The notes beneath the pieces were generated by a model that was given only the letters and a program-made list of their open reading frames with translations, searched no databases and had not been told where the DNA came from. Positions 1 to 6,618 of a stretch of DNA of 11,173 bases are shown one piece after another. This DNA is from CF-161 sp035259145 (GTDB lineage: Bacteria > Chloroflexota > Dormibacteria > Dormibacterales > Dormibacteraceae), in NCBI GenBank assembly GCA_035259145.1, contig DATFWQ010000155.1, positions 1-11,173 of the forward strand. The letters are read 5' to 3'. Numbering within the stretch: the stretch's first letter is position 1; every line of letters starts with the position of its first letter. The translations under genes and the position numbers were made by a program.

Positions 1-546
1 GCGGCGACGGTATCGGGATGAGCACTCTCATCAGCAGGCCGACCAGCGGTCCGAGCACGGCCAGCCCGAACCCGACGAGGGTGAACCAGAACATCCACCT
101 CCACCGCTTCAGCGCGCCGACCACGATGACGACGACTGGGGCAAGCACGACCACGCCGTTGACAGCCAGCCCCGCGATCATGGACGCGCGGAGGCTCCGG
201 CTCAGCTGCGCCGCCTCCACCGGCGACGCGTCTCCCCGCAGGGGACAGGCGCATGAAACGTGGTAACGGCCAGCACCACCGTCCACGCGAACGTGGCGAA
301 TCCGATCACTGTCAGGGTGATCACGGCTACCTGCAGGGGCAGGGTCCACACCGTTGGCCGGTACCACACCCGCGGCGGGGCAAGCGGATTCGGTATCCAG
401 TGTGTTCCGTCGAACCACTCGTGGCCGTCGGGCGATACCGCAAGCTGCCATTTCCGTCCGTCCCACCAGTACCGCCGATCAGGCGAGTGCACCGACTCGA
501 TCGTAGCCGCCCACTTCGAAGGCGCCGAACCGAGTCTGGAGATCAC
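1..546 (-). CDS. Trp-rich three-helix membrane protein, frameshifted and cut by the window edge
   Basis: Function unknown; probably an inner-membrane protein with an N-terminal cytoplasmic domain. From a GTG start that overlaps the permease stop (GTGA), the first 50 residues hold two tandem copies of SPDxxxWxDGxxW (SPDRRYWWDGRKW at residues 21-33, SPDGHEWFDGTHW at 38-50), resembling DUF2510-type Trp-rich domains. A membrane helix follows at about residues 67-92. The frame then hits a TGA at 202-204. The -1 frame from about position 240 to the left edge is clearly coding: it gives two more hydrophobic helices (beginning ASMIAGLAVNGVVVL and WMFWFTLVGFGLAV) with no stop. One missing base in the minus-strand GGGG or CCCC run at 234-244 explains the break. 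The gene is the third member of the ABC operon and is probably translationally coupled. An in-frame upstream ATG at 591 exists, but it would overlap the permease by 49 nt. The 3' end lies outside the window. Confidence 0.7.
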
Positions 547-3269
547 TCGTAGCGCAGCACCTCGAGGGGACGGACCCGGGTGGGCGCCCACGCGACCAGG
601 CCGGAGACGACGGCTGCCAGCAGGGAGGATGCCAGGATGATCGCGATGGCGAGCGGAGCGGCCACGTCCAGACTCGTCTTGAAGGCGAGCTTGCCCAGCA
701 AGGTCGTGGCCAGTGCTACCAGGGCGATCGCGGACAGCCCGCCGACCCCGCCCAGAAGGGCATTCTCGAACAGCACCTGCGAAAGGACGCTCTTGCTCTG
801 GTAGCCGACCGACTTCATGATGCCGATCTCGCGACGGCGTTCGAGCATGGCCAGCGCCACCGCGTTGGCGATGATGACAGCGCCTGCCAGCAGCGCCAGC
901 GAAGCCAGCGATGTGAGCAGGATCAGCAGGTTCCGCAGAATCTGATCCACGATCGCGCCGAAGTCCGCGAGGTCGATCACTCCGGCTTGCGGGTCTGCGT
1001 CACTCAGCCGCCGGACCGCCGCCGCCTTTTGCGCAGGGTCGATCTTCAGTGAGTACGCGACGGCAGCGCCATCCCCGGCCCAGGCAGACACGAGCTGGCT
1101 GTCGGCCTCGAGTGCGCCGAACTGGATCGTCACGAAAGACCTCTGGAAGAAACCGACAAGGGTGAGCGTGCGCTGTTCGTGAGAGCGTGGCTCGGCCAGA
1201 GTGATGGTGTCTCCTGGGCGCAGGTTGAAGGGTGCCATGGTGAGCTCCTGCCCACCCACCACGTTGGTCGTGCCCGCGTCGGCTGATGTGAGCAGTCTCC
1301 CCATGGAACGCCTGGGGTTTGCCGGGTTGGCGGCCACGGTGTTTTGCGGCAGCTGACCGGCAGCCAGGTCGGTCCCTTCGAGGCTCGACAGCGAGGAGAG
1401 GAAGAAGGGGTTCTGCGCCGCCCCGCCCTGGGCGCGGGCGCGGGTCGCGAAGTCGGCCACCGGCTCGTTCTTGACGGCGACTGGTGTGGCTGACATGATC
1501 AGCGCCTTGCGCTGGGCCTTCAACCCGGGCGTCCCTGGCACGGTCTTCGCCAGGTTGTCCGCGCGCTGTACCGAATCGATCGCGAGCACGTTGTAGGTCG
1601 CTGAGCTGGAGATGGCGCCGTTCAGCTTGCTCCGGATGTCCTGGGCCAGGATCAAGATCAGCCCCACGCAGAACACGCCGACAAACAGCGCCACCAGCGT
1701 AGTGGCGGTTCTGCCGGGCTGACGCCCGACCCCCCGGAAACCCAGCTTGACGGTGACCTTCCAGCTGCGCGGCGCCAGGACGATGAGATAGCCCCCCACG
1801 GTGAAAACGAGGAGCAGCACCCCCACTGCCGGGACCAGATAGGTGATGACAGCCGAAATCAGGACTGGTGGAGTGACCAGGAGCAGGTGGCGCCAGGTGA
1901 CTCGTTCAGGGACCGGCAATACCCCGATCACGAAGCCGACGAGTGCGAAGACGAGGCTCACGAGGCCCAGGGCCACCAGCGTGCCCGCGACTCCGAAGAC
2001 TGCGAGCTGGAGGTTGCCGAGGATCGCGAATGCAAGCAGCGTGAACAGTGCGCCGAGCACCGCGAGCAGCGCCGCCGTCAGAATCCGCGTCCCCCAACCC
2101 TCCTCGGAGGCTTCCCGGATCACAGCCAGCGGGCGGACCTCGGCCGCCTTTACGATCGGGAGGAGCCCGAAAGTCAGCGCCGTGGCGAGGCCGACCCCCA
2201 GACCGGACAGAACTGTGAGGGGCTCGAGCTGCGGTTCGAGGTGCTGCGCGACCAGGTTCTCCACCAGCCTGGTCACTGCAAAGCTCACGCCCGCTCCAAG
2301 AAGCGCGCCTGCTGCTCCGCCGGCAAGGCCGAGCCAGGCGGCCTCCAGCCCGAAGAGTAGATAGAGGTCGCGCCTTCGGTAGCCTGAGGTTTTGAGCATC
2401 GCGATCTCGATCCTCCGGCGTGACAGCAGCACCTGCATCGTGTTTGCGATGCCTATGCCACCGACCAGCAGCGCCAGCAAGCCGACGATGTCGAGGAACT
2501 GGCTGATGAAGCGACTGGCATCCTCCTGCGACTTGAGCACGTCGTCTGTGGTCTGCACCGAGGCGACGGGATAGCGCTTCTTCAAGTCGGAGGCGACCTG
2601 GAGCATCTGCGACCGGCCAGGTGTCGTCAGGTAGACGCTGTTGTAGAGGGGAGGAAGGCGCGAGCTGGCCCGGAGCGTGTCGATCCCCACCATCAGGATC
2701 CCTCCGGAAAGCCCACCGCTGTCAGCCAGAAGCCCGGTGATGGTGACCGTCATCGGCCCTGCCTGGGTCGCCAGCTGGACCTGGTCACCTATGCCGGCGC
2801 CGAGCTGGCGCTGTGCAGTGGAGCCGATGAGGGCGGTGCCGGTGGGGCCGACAAGCGAACGCGCGTTGCGGCCTTGCGGCCGCGCGATCTTCACGCTCCC
2901 CACGAGCGGGTACCGTGCGGGGTCCACCACCTGGACCTGGAGGGATCGGGGCGGGCCGCTGCCGAACCGCGCGGTGGCGCCCGGCGTGAGGGTTGCCGTC
3001 CAGGCGCTGACCAGGCCCTGGCGCTCGAGGTCGTCGAGATGTGCCAGTTCGTCCTGGCTCAGGCCGGTGCTGACCGCCATCATCTGGATGTCCCCGCCGT
3101 TGGCCTCGCGCACGTTGCTGGTCAGTGAGTGGCGTATGGTGAGCCCGGCCAGCTGCAGCGACACGATCGCCATCACGCCGACCGCTATGCAGAAGACCGC
3201 GAGCACTGTTCGGTACCCATGTCGGGCGAGGGATCGGGTCGAGTACCGGATGTAGAAATCGGGGTTCAT
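543..3269 (-). CDS. ABC transporter permease, FtsX/MacB-like, two-domain (908 aa)
   Basis: Membrane subunit of a type VII (MacB/LolCE-like) ABC system. It likely works as a mechanotransmitter that extracts or exports lipids, lipoproteins or peptides using the adjacent ATPase. Helix 1 spans residues 22-44 behind a basic N-terminus. A MacB-type extracellular domain (about 45-250) and a first FtsX core of three helices (about 259-281, 303-333, 350-373) follow. Then come four or five linker helices (396-499), helix 523-543, a second extracellular domain (about 545-775) and a second FtsX core (779-806, 833-857, 868-896). Each core has the coupling-helix signature RRRxEIxxxKxxGY (RRRIEIAMLKTSGY at 284-297, RRREIGIMKSVGY at 811-823). 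It ends with the usual RPLEVLRYE tail. The length suits the fused two-FtsX permease class. Its ATG overlaps the ATPase stop (ATGA) and its stop overlaps the next GTG. The substrate cannot be told from sequence. Confidence 0.93.
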   Translation of the reverse strand: MNPDFYIRYSTRSLARHGYRTVLAVFCIAVGVMAIVSLQLAGLTIRHSLTSNVREANGGDIQMMAVSTGLSQDELAHLDDLERQGLVSAWTATLTPGATARFGSGPPRSLQVQVVDPARYPLVGSVKIARPQGRNARSLVGPTGTALIGSTAQRQLGAGIGDQVQLATQAGPMTVTITGLLADSGGLSGGILMVGIDTLRASSRLPPLYNSVYLTTPGRSQMLQVASDLKKRYPVASVQTTDDVLKSQEDASRFISQFLDIVGLLALLVGGIGIANTMQVLLSRRRIEIAMLKTSGYRRRDLYLLFGLEAAWLGLAGGAAGALLGAGVSFAVTRLVENLVAQHLEPQLEPLTVLSGLGVGLATALTFGLLPIVKAAEVRPLAVIREASEEGWGTRILTAALLAVLGALFTLLAFAILGNLQLAVFGVAGTLVALGLVSLVFALVGFVIGVLPVPERVTWRHLLLVTPPVLISAVITYLVPAVGVLLLVFTVGGYLIVLAPRSWKVTVKLGFRGVGRQPGRTATTLVALFVGVFCVGLILILAQDIRSKLNGAISSSATYNVLAIDSVQRADNLAKTVPGTPGLKAQRKALIMSATPVAVKNEPVADFATRARAQGGAAQNPFFLSSLSSLEGTDLAAGQLPQNTVAANPANPRRSMGRLLTSADAGTTNVVGGQELTMAPFNLRPGDTITLAEPRSHEQRTLTLVGFFQRSFVTIQFGALEADSQLVSAWAGDGAAVAYSLKIDPAQKAAAVRRLSDADPQAGVIDLADFGAIVDQILRNLLILLTSLASLALLAGAVIIANAVALAMLERRREIGIMKSVGYQSKSVLSQVLFENALLGGVGGLSAIALVALATTLLGKLAFKTSLDVAAPLAIAIILASSLLAAVVSGLVAWAPTRVRPLEVLRYE

Positions 3270-3967
3270 CGCTGAGCGCCGGCGCCGTCGACAAGGGCGC
3301 CGTCGACCAGTCGCAGCTGCCGGTCTGCGCGACCCGCCACGTCCGTGTCGTGGGTGGCGATCAGGAATGTCGTCCCGGATGTCGCCCGCAGCTCCGCCAC
3401 GAGGTCGAGAAGCTTGCTCCCGTTTGGCCCGTCGAGGTTTCCTGTCGGCTCATCTGCGATCACGATCGCCGGGTTGGTCGCCATGGCTCGAGCGATGGCC
3501 ACCCGCTGCTGCTCGCCGCCCGAGAGCTGGCTGGGGCGGTGGCTCAGCCGGTGACCCAGCCCCACCTGCTCGAGCAGCTCCCGCGACCGTTGGGAAGGTG
3601 ACCCATCGTGAGAGCCGACGTACAGGGGCAGCTCGACGTTCTCCTGAGCGGTGAGAGTCGGGATGAGGTTGAACGCCTGAAACACCATGCCGATCTTGTG
3701 GTTACGCACCTGGGCCAGCCTTGCCTCGCTCATCTGCGTGATGTCGACGCCATCGACGAGCACGCTGCCTGTGCTGGGGCGGTCGAGACCGGCGATGACT
3801 CCCAGGAGCGTGCTCTTGCCGCTACCGGAAGGGCCCACCAGTGCGACGAACTCGCCTTGATGGATGGCGAAGGACACCCCCTTGAGGATCTTGACCTGCT
3901 CTCTTCCTAGAGGCAGCCACCGCCACACGTTGCGCGCCTCCAGCGCCGACACCGTCGACCGCTCCAT
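3266..3967 (-). CDS. ABC transporter ATP-binding protein, LolD/MacB-like (233 aa)
   Basis: Cytoplasmic ATPase that powers the overlapping permease. From the chosen ATG the motifs are: Walker A GPSGSGKST (45-53), Q-loop Gln97 in GMVFQAFNLIP, signature LSGGEQQR (148-155), Walker B with D-loop (AIVIADEPTGNLD, 167-179) and H-loop His206 in ATHD. The sequence LIPTLTAQENVELPL is typical of the LolD/MacB/FtsE family. The start at 3967 is chosen because GGAGG lies 8 nt upstream (complement of 3976-3980). An in-frame TTG start at 4018 would add 17 residues with no such site. It is the first gene of the minus-strand operon, with ATGA overlap to the permease, so the two are probably made in equal amounts. 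Its promoter should lie in 3968-4110, but I could not place it with confidence. Confidence 0.95.
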   Translation of the reverse strand: MERSTVSALEARNVWRWLPLGREQVKILKGVSFAIHQGEFVALVGPSGSGKSTLLGVIAGLDRPSTGSVLVDGVDITQMSEARLAQVRNHKIGMVFQAFNLIPTLTAQENVELPLYVGSHDGSPSQRSRELLEQVGLGHRLSHRPSQLSGGEQQRVAIARAMATNPAIVIADEPTGNLDGPNGSKLLDLVAELRATSGTTFLIATHDTDVAGRADRQLRLVDGALVDGAGAQR

Positions 3968-4033
3968 GCCTGGGACCTCCCTCGCTTTACGCACCTGCTT
4001 CTGGACCATCGCATACAACGCGGCCAGGGTGCA

Positions 4034-4055
4034 GGTTGGTCGCTGCGGACCAACC
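4034..4055. promoter_or_regulatory. perfect 8-6-8 palindrome in a divergent intergenic region (possible operator)
   Basis: GGTTGGTC and GACCAACC are exact reverse complements separated by 6 nt. The site sits between the ABC operon (starting at 3967, minus) and the propeller gene (starting at 4111, plus), just upstream of the latter's putative -35 box. Size and position fit a binding site for a dimeric regulator. No regulator gene is in the window. It could also be a chance hairpin. Confidence 0.45.
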
Positions 4056-4067
4056 CACTGCCAGGGC

Positions 4068-4098
4068 TCGACCGCAAGGTCCTCGCCCGGCCTATGCT
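4068..4098 (+). promoter_or_regulatory. probable promoter of the Asp-box propeller gene
   Basis: A -35-like TCGACC (4068-4073) and a -10-like TATGCT (4093-4098) are 19 nt apart. The GTG start at 4111 lies 12 nt after the -10 box, so the transcript would have a leader of only a few nucleotides. There is no Shine-Dalgarno sequence before the GTG, which fits. Confidence 0.4.
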
Positions 4099-4110
4099 GG
4101 TTGACGTTCC

Positions 4111-5112
4111 GTGTTCGAGACCTTCGTGGGCACCGAGGCCGGTGTCGTGCACATCGACGGCCGGGCCAGGGCGCTTGGGCTGACCGACCAGCGCATCAGC
4201 GCGATCCACGCCTTCCGCGATCGGACGGGCAGCGTGGTGATCCTGGCCGGAACCTACGGCAACGGCCTGTTTCGCAGCGATGACTTCGGGAGAGTGTGGA
4301 CTCCGATCACCGATGGCATGACAGCGCCGGCCGCAAGGACGATCGCTCCCGACCCACTCATCCCGGGTGCTCTCCTCTGTGGCACCGAGCCGGCGAGGAT
4401 CTTCCGCAGCGCCGACGATGGGATCAGGTGGGTCGAGCTCGAGGGCGTCCTGGCGATCTCGGCCCACACCGATTGGTACCTGCCCTACTCGCCGCGAGCC
4501 GGGGCGGTCCGCAACGTGTTCGCGCCTCCGGGCAGCACGAGCCGGCTGCTGGCGGCGGTCGAAGTGGGTGGCCTCATGGAGACCGTGGACGCCGGCGCCA
4601 CGTGGTCGGTCGCCCCGATCGGGCCCAACGACGACATTCATCAGATCTCGGGAGATTCGACCGACCCGGACGTTCTGTGGAGCTCACTGGGCTATGCGGC
4701 GCTCAGGTCGCGCCGGCGCGACGCCTCGGCGCCAAAGCTGGGTGGTGTGGGCCGTTCACGCGATGGGGGCAAGACCTGGAACGTGCTCCACACCGACTAC
4801 ACGCGCTCTGCGATCGTGCCCCCGGCGAAACCCGACGTGGTCCTTGCAGGCCCGGCGCCCCAGGTCGGTCGGCAGGGTCGTATCGAGGTCTCTGCGGACG
4901 GCGGGGAGTCCTGGCAGCCTGCTGGTGGCGGCATCGATATTCCGATGCGGGACATGGTCGAATTGTTCGTGCCCGCGCCGGACGGCACGATCTATGCGGT
5001 GTGCTCGGGCGGCCGCCTGCTGCGCTCGTCACCGGACACCTGGCGATGGCGCTCGGCGCTTCCGGATGAACAGCCTGACAACGCCGTCTCGGTCAGCTTT
5101 CTCGAGACCTGA
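4111..5112 (+). CDS. Asp-box (BNR) repeat beta-propeller protein, sialidase-fold (333 aa)
   Basis: Five good Asp-boxes (S/T-x-D-x-G-x-x-W) are visible: SDDFGRVW (56-63), SADDGIRW (100-107), TVDAGATW (158-165), SRDGGKTW (216-223) and SADGGESW (261-268). A degenerate sixth is SSPDTWRW (306-313). Their spacing suits a six- or seven-bladed propeller of the sialidase/BNR/Vps10-like type. There is no signal peptide or membrane helix, so it is predicted to be cytoplasmic. Strings such as ILAGTYGNGLFRSDD and LCGTEPARIFRSADDG are typical of 'exo-alpha-sialidase' annotations, but the sialidase FRIP motif and Arg triad are not evident, so an enzymatic role is not supported; a binding or scaffold role is as likely. 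The GTG start follows directly on the promoter-like element. It is transcribed alone, away from the ABC operon, and followed by a large hairpin. Confidence 0.85.
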   Translation: MFETFVGTEAGVVHIDGRARALGLTDQRISAIHAFRDRTGSVVILAGTYGNGLFRSDDFGRVWTPITDGMTAPAARTIAPDPLIPGALLCGTEPARIFRSADDGIRWVELEGVLAISAHTDWYLPYSPRAGAVRNVFAPPGSTSRLLAAVEVGGLMETVDAGATWSVAPIGPNDDIHQISGDSTDPDVLWSSLGYAALRSRRRDASAPKLGGVGRSRDGGKTWNVLHTDYTRSAIVPPAKPDVVLAGPAPQVGRQGRIEVSADGGESWQPAGGGIDIPMRDMVELFVPAPDGTIYAVCSGGRLLRSSPDTWRWRSALPDEQPDNAVSVSFLET

Positions 5113-5141
5113 CGGCGACGGCGGAGAAAATCAGAAGGAGC

Positions 5142-5209
5142 TGGGCCAACCGCCAGCACGAGGCCCTTTCCCGGGCAGCCGCATGGGGCCATTTCCGGCA
5201 GTTGGCCCA
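5142..5209 (+). terminator. large hairpin after the propeller gene
   Basis: Arms 5142-5156 (TGGGCCAACCGCCAG) and 5195-5209 (CCGGCAGTTGGCCCA) pair at 13 of 15 positions. An inner stem, GGCCC (5162-5166) with GGGCC (5186-5190), nests inside the loop. It begins 29 nt after the stop of the upstream gene. No U-run follows, so it may end transcription with help, protect the 3' end of the mRNA, or act as a separate structured element. Confidence 0.45.
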
Positions 5210-5214
5210 CCCAG

Positions 5215-5646
5215 GTGTCTAAGAACTTGTCAATGCAACCTCGGCACCGCAGGGTCCGGGTGCTGGTTGCGGCGGGTTACTTTGACAACGCGGGGATCTT
5301 GGACTTGCCAATCGATCGGACACGACATCAGGCAGGGAGGGAGCAACCGGGAGCGGATGCATCTACCGAGCCGCCGATCATACGGAGCCGCTGGCTGGTT
5401 GTGGCATCGACGATTGTCATGTTCGGCGGATTCTTCAACGTCGTCGACGGACTCGTGGCGTTGTTCAAACCTTCATATTTCGTCGGCCAACCAGTGTTCG
5501 GCGATCTGTGGATCTGGGCGGTCCTCTGGACCGGATTCGGATTCCTACAGATGGCAACGGGCGGCGTCTTCTTGACCAGCAACAGCTATGACCCTGGCGC
5601 TGAGGTCAGGATGCAACCTGAGAGGTCTGGCGTCACCGGACCTTGA
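5215..5646 (+). CDS. DUF7144-like membrane protein, apparently truncated
   Basis: Unknown function. Residues from about 57 on (SRWLVVASTIVMFGG, FFNVVDGLVALFKPSYFVG, then a helix around WIWAVLWTGFGFLQMATGGVFL) match my recollection of the DUF7144 pattern, 'helix, G.FN..DGL.ALF...YFV, helix'. That family normally has four helices. Here the reading frame ends after the second pair-member with a polar tail (beginning TSNSYDPGAEVRMQPE) and collides with the convergent PPOX gene, overlapping its 3' end by 14 nt. The N-terminal 55 residues are basic and low in hydrophobicity, and no start (GTG 5215, ATG 5233, GTG 5401) has a convincing ribosome site, so the start is uncertain. Base composition is somewhat lower in GC than its neighbours. 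It may be a remnant or a shortened variant. Confidence 0.5.
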   Translation: MSKNLSMQPRHRRVRVLVAAGYFDNAGILDLPIDRTRHQAGREQPGADASTEPPIIRSRWLVVASTIVMFGGFFNVVDGLVALFKPSYFVGQPVFGDLWIWAVLWTGFGFLQMATGGVFLTSNSYDPGAEVRMQPERSGVTGP

Positions 5647-6022
5647 ATCCGGTCGGTCTGATGGTCAGAATCACGCGCACGTCGCGGTCCGCCACTTCGG
5701 TTACCTTGCCCCGGTAGCGTTGCTGCAGAACCTGGTAAAAGTGCCCGGTGGGGTCGTTCTCGATGTCTTCGACGACGCCACGGACCTGAATGTAGCGATA
5801 CTGGTTGTCTGGGTCTGCAACTGACAATGCCACACGCGGCTCTCGCTGAACATACCGGTAGTTGTAGCGTTCCCGCGTATGAGTGAGCTTGACAACACCC
5901 TGCTTGCGGTCCCAGAGAAACCACATCGGATTGACCTGGGGTGAGCCGTCGCGCCGAACGGTCGCGAGGTGTGCGAACAAAGGGCGCTCAAGCAGGTCGA
6001 CGTGCGTCTGGGGTGGTTGCAT
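5633..6022 (-). CDS. PPOX class F420- or FMN-dependent oxidoreductase (129 aa)
   Basis: Small split-barrel flavin/deazaflavin-binding protein of the pyridoxamine 5'-phosphate oxidase-like superfamily. Diagnostic strings are LFAHLATVRRDGSPQVNPMWF (helix then first strands, 15-35), a basic cofactor-phosphate region THTRERYNYRYVQREPRVAL (47-66), and SVADPDNQYRYIQVRGVVEDI (67-87). This pattern is typical of actinobacterial-type F420-dependent (FDOR-B) members, whose substrates are mostly unknown. Length is normal for a single-domain member. The ATG at 6022 lacks a Shine-Dalgarno site and no good -10 box precedes it, so the start could be off by a few codons. It is convergent with the DUF7144-like gene and divergent from the VOC gene. 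Confidence 0.88.
   Translation of the reverse strand: MQPPQTHVDLLERPLFAHLATVRRDGSPQVNPMWFLWDRKQGVVKLTHTRERYNYRYVQREPRVALSVADPDNQYRYIQVRGVVEDIENDPTGHFYQVLQQRYRGKVTEVADRDVRVILTIRPTGFKVR
5635..5653. terminator. short inverted repeat at the convergent gene ends
   Basis: ACCGGA (5635-5640) and TCCGGT (5648-5653) are perfect 6-bp arms around a 7-nt loop, exactly where the two convergent genes end. It could be a bidirectional terminator, but it lies within the last codons of the PPOX gene and has no T-run, so chance is possible. Confidence 0.25.
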
Positions 6023-6114
6023 GGGGATAAGGGAACCAGCTTTCGAGGAGCCGTGTGGGACGAAGCCCGGCGCGATCGCTTGACGGTGACGCCGCAGTGC
6101 TCGTCGTGGTCGCG

Positions 6115-6120
6115 TAGACT
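6115..6120 (+). promoter_or_regulatory. -10-like box of the VOC gene
   Basis: TAGACT lies 9 nt before the GTG start. No Shine-Dalgarno sequence is present, in keeping with a leaderless or near-leaderless mRNA. A -35 at the proper distance is not obvious: TTGACG at 6080-6085 is 29 nt away. Confidence 0.3.
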
Positions 6121-6129
6121 GACGGGGCC

Positions 6130-6504
6130 GTGATCGCCGGGGCGCACACCATCATCTTTGCCGAGGACGCAGAAGCGGCACGCGCATTCTTCCGTGATGT
6201 GCTCGGCTTCGCCAGCGTCGATGCGGGCGACGGGTGGCTGATCTTCGCGCTTCCACCGGGCGAGATTGCCCTCCATCCCGGGCCGGGATGGGGGCAGCCG
6301 CTGGCGGCTCATCAGCTGTTCTTCATGTGTCATGACGTCGAGCGCACCGTTGAGGAGCTTCGAAGCAAGGGGGTCGAATTCGAATCGCCGATCACCGACC
6401 AGGGGTACGGGCTCATGACGCGGTTGAAAATCCCGGGTGCCGGCGAAATCGGCCTCTACCAGCCAAAGCACCCGAGCCCTCTGACAGAGTTTTCTGACGG
6501 GTAG
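6130..6504 (+). CDS. VOC family protein (glyoxalase/bleomycin resistance/dioxygenase fold, 124 aa)
   Basis: One vicinal-oxygen-chelate domain made of two beta-alpha-beta-beta-beta units. Unit one runs from GAHTIIFAEDAEAARAFFRDVLGF (4-27) to GEIALHPG. Unit two runs from HQLFFMCHDVERTVEELRSKGVEF (61-84) to GAGEIGLYQPKH. The sequence AARAFFRDVLGF is the classic VOC first helix. Candidate metal ligands are His6, His61 and Glu106, so a metal may be bound, but the substrate is unknown. Single-domain members dimerise to form the active site. The start is GTG at 6130, 9 nt after a -10-like box. It is divergent from the PPOX gene and about 115 nt before the Mo-hydroxylase gene, which seems to have its own promoter. 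Confidence 0.88.
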   Translation: MIAGAHTIIFAEDAEAARAFFRDVLGFASVDAGDGWLIFALPPGEIALHPGPGWGQPLAAHQLFFMCHDVERTVEELRSKGVEFESPITDQGYGLMTRLKIPGAGEIGLYQPKHPSPLTEFSDG

Positions 6505-6600
6505 CCGTCGAGATCCATCGCGCCCCTGGTCCCCTGATCGCACGCGGAACTTAGCTCACCCCCCCCCACGTCAGGAGACAGGCGAATCGCAGGGATCGGA

Positions 6601-6606
6601 TACGCT
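6601..6606 (+). promoter_or_regulatory. -10-like box of the Mo-hydroxylase gene
   Basis: TACGCT lies 12 nt before the ATG at 6619. GAGACA (6575-6580) is a weak -35 candidate 20 nt upstream. No Shine-Dalgarno sequence precedes the ATG. The layout repeats that at 4093-4111. Confidence 0.35.
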
Positions 6607-6618
6607 TCCTGCCAACGG

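Noticed and set aside
4111..5112. Exo-alpha-sialidase
   Set aside because: Asp-boxes alone do not show activity; the FRIP motif, Arg triad and a signal peptide are missing.
5282..5287. Perfect -35 hexamer TTGACA inside the DUF7144-like gene
   Set aside because: No -10-like hexamer lies 16-19 nt downstream.
6559..6567. Run of nine C upstream of the Mo-hydroxylase, possible phase-variation tract
   Set aside because: It lies 50 nt before the start and outside the -35/-10 interval. It is a lone tract with no sign of switching, though its length may be unreliable.
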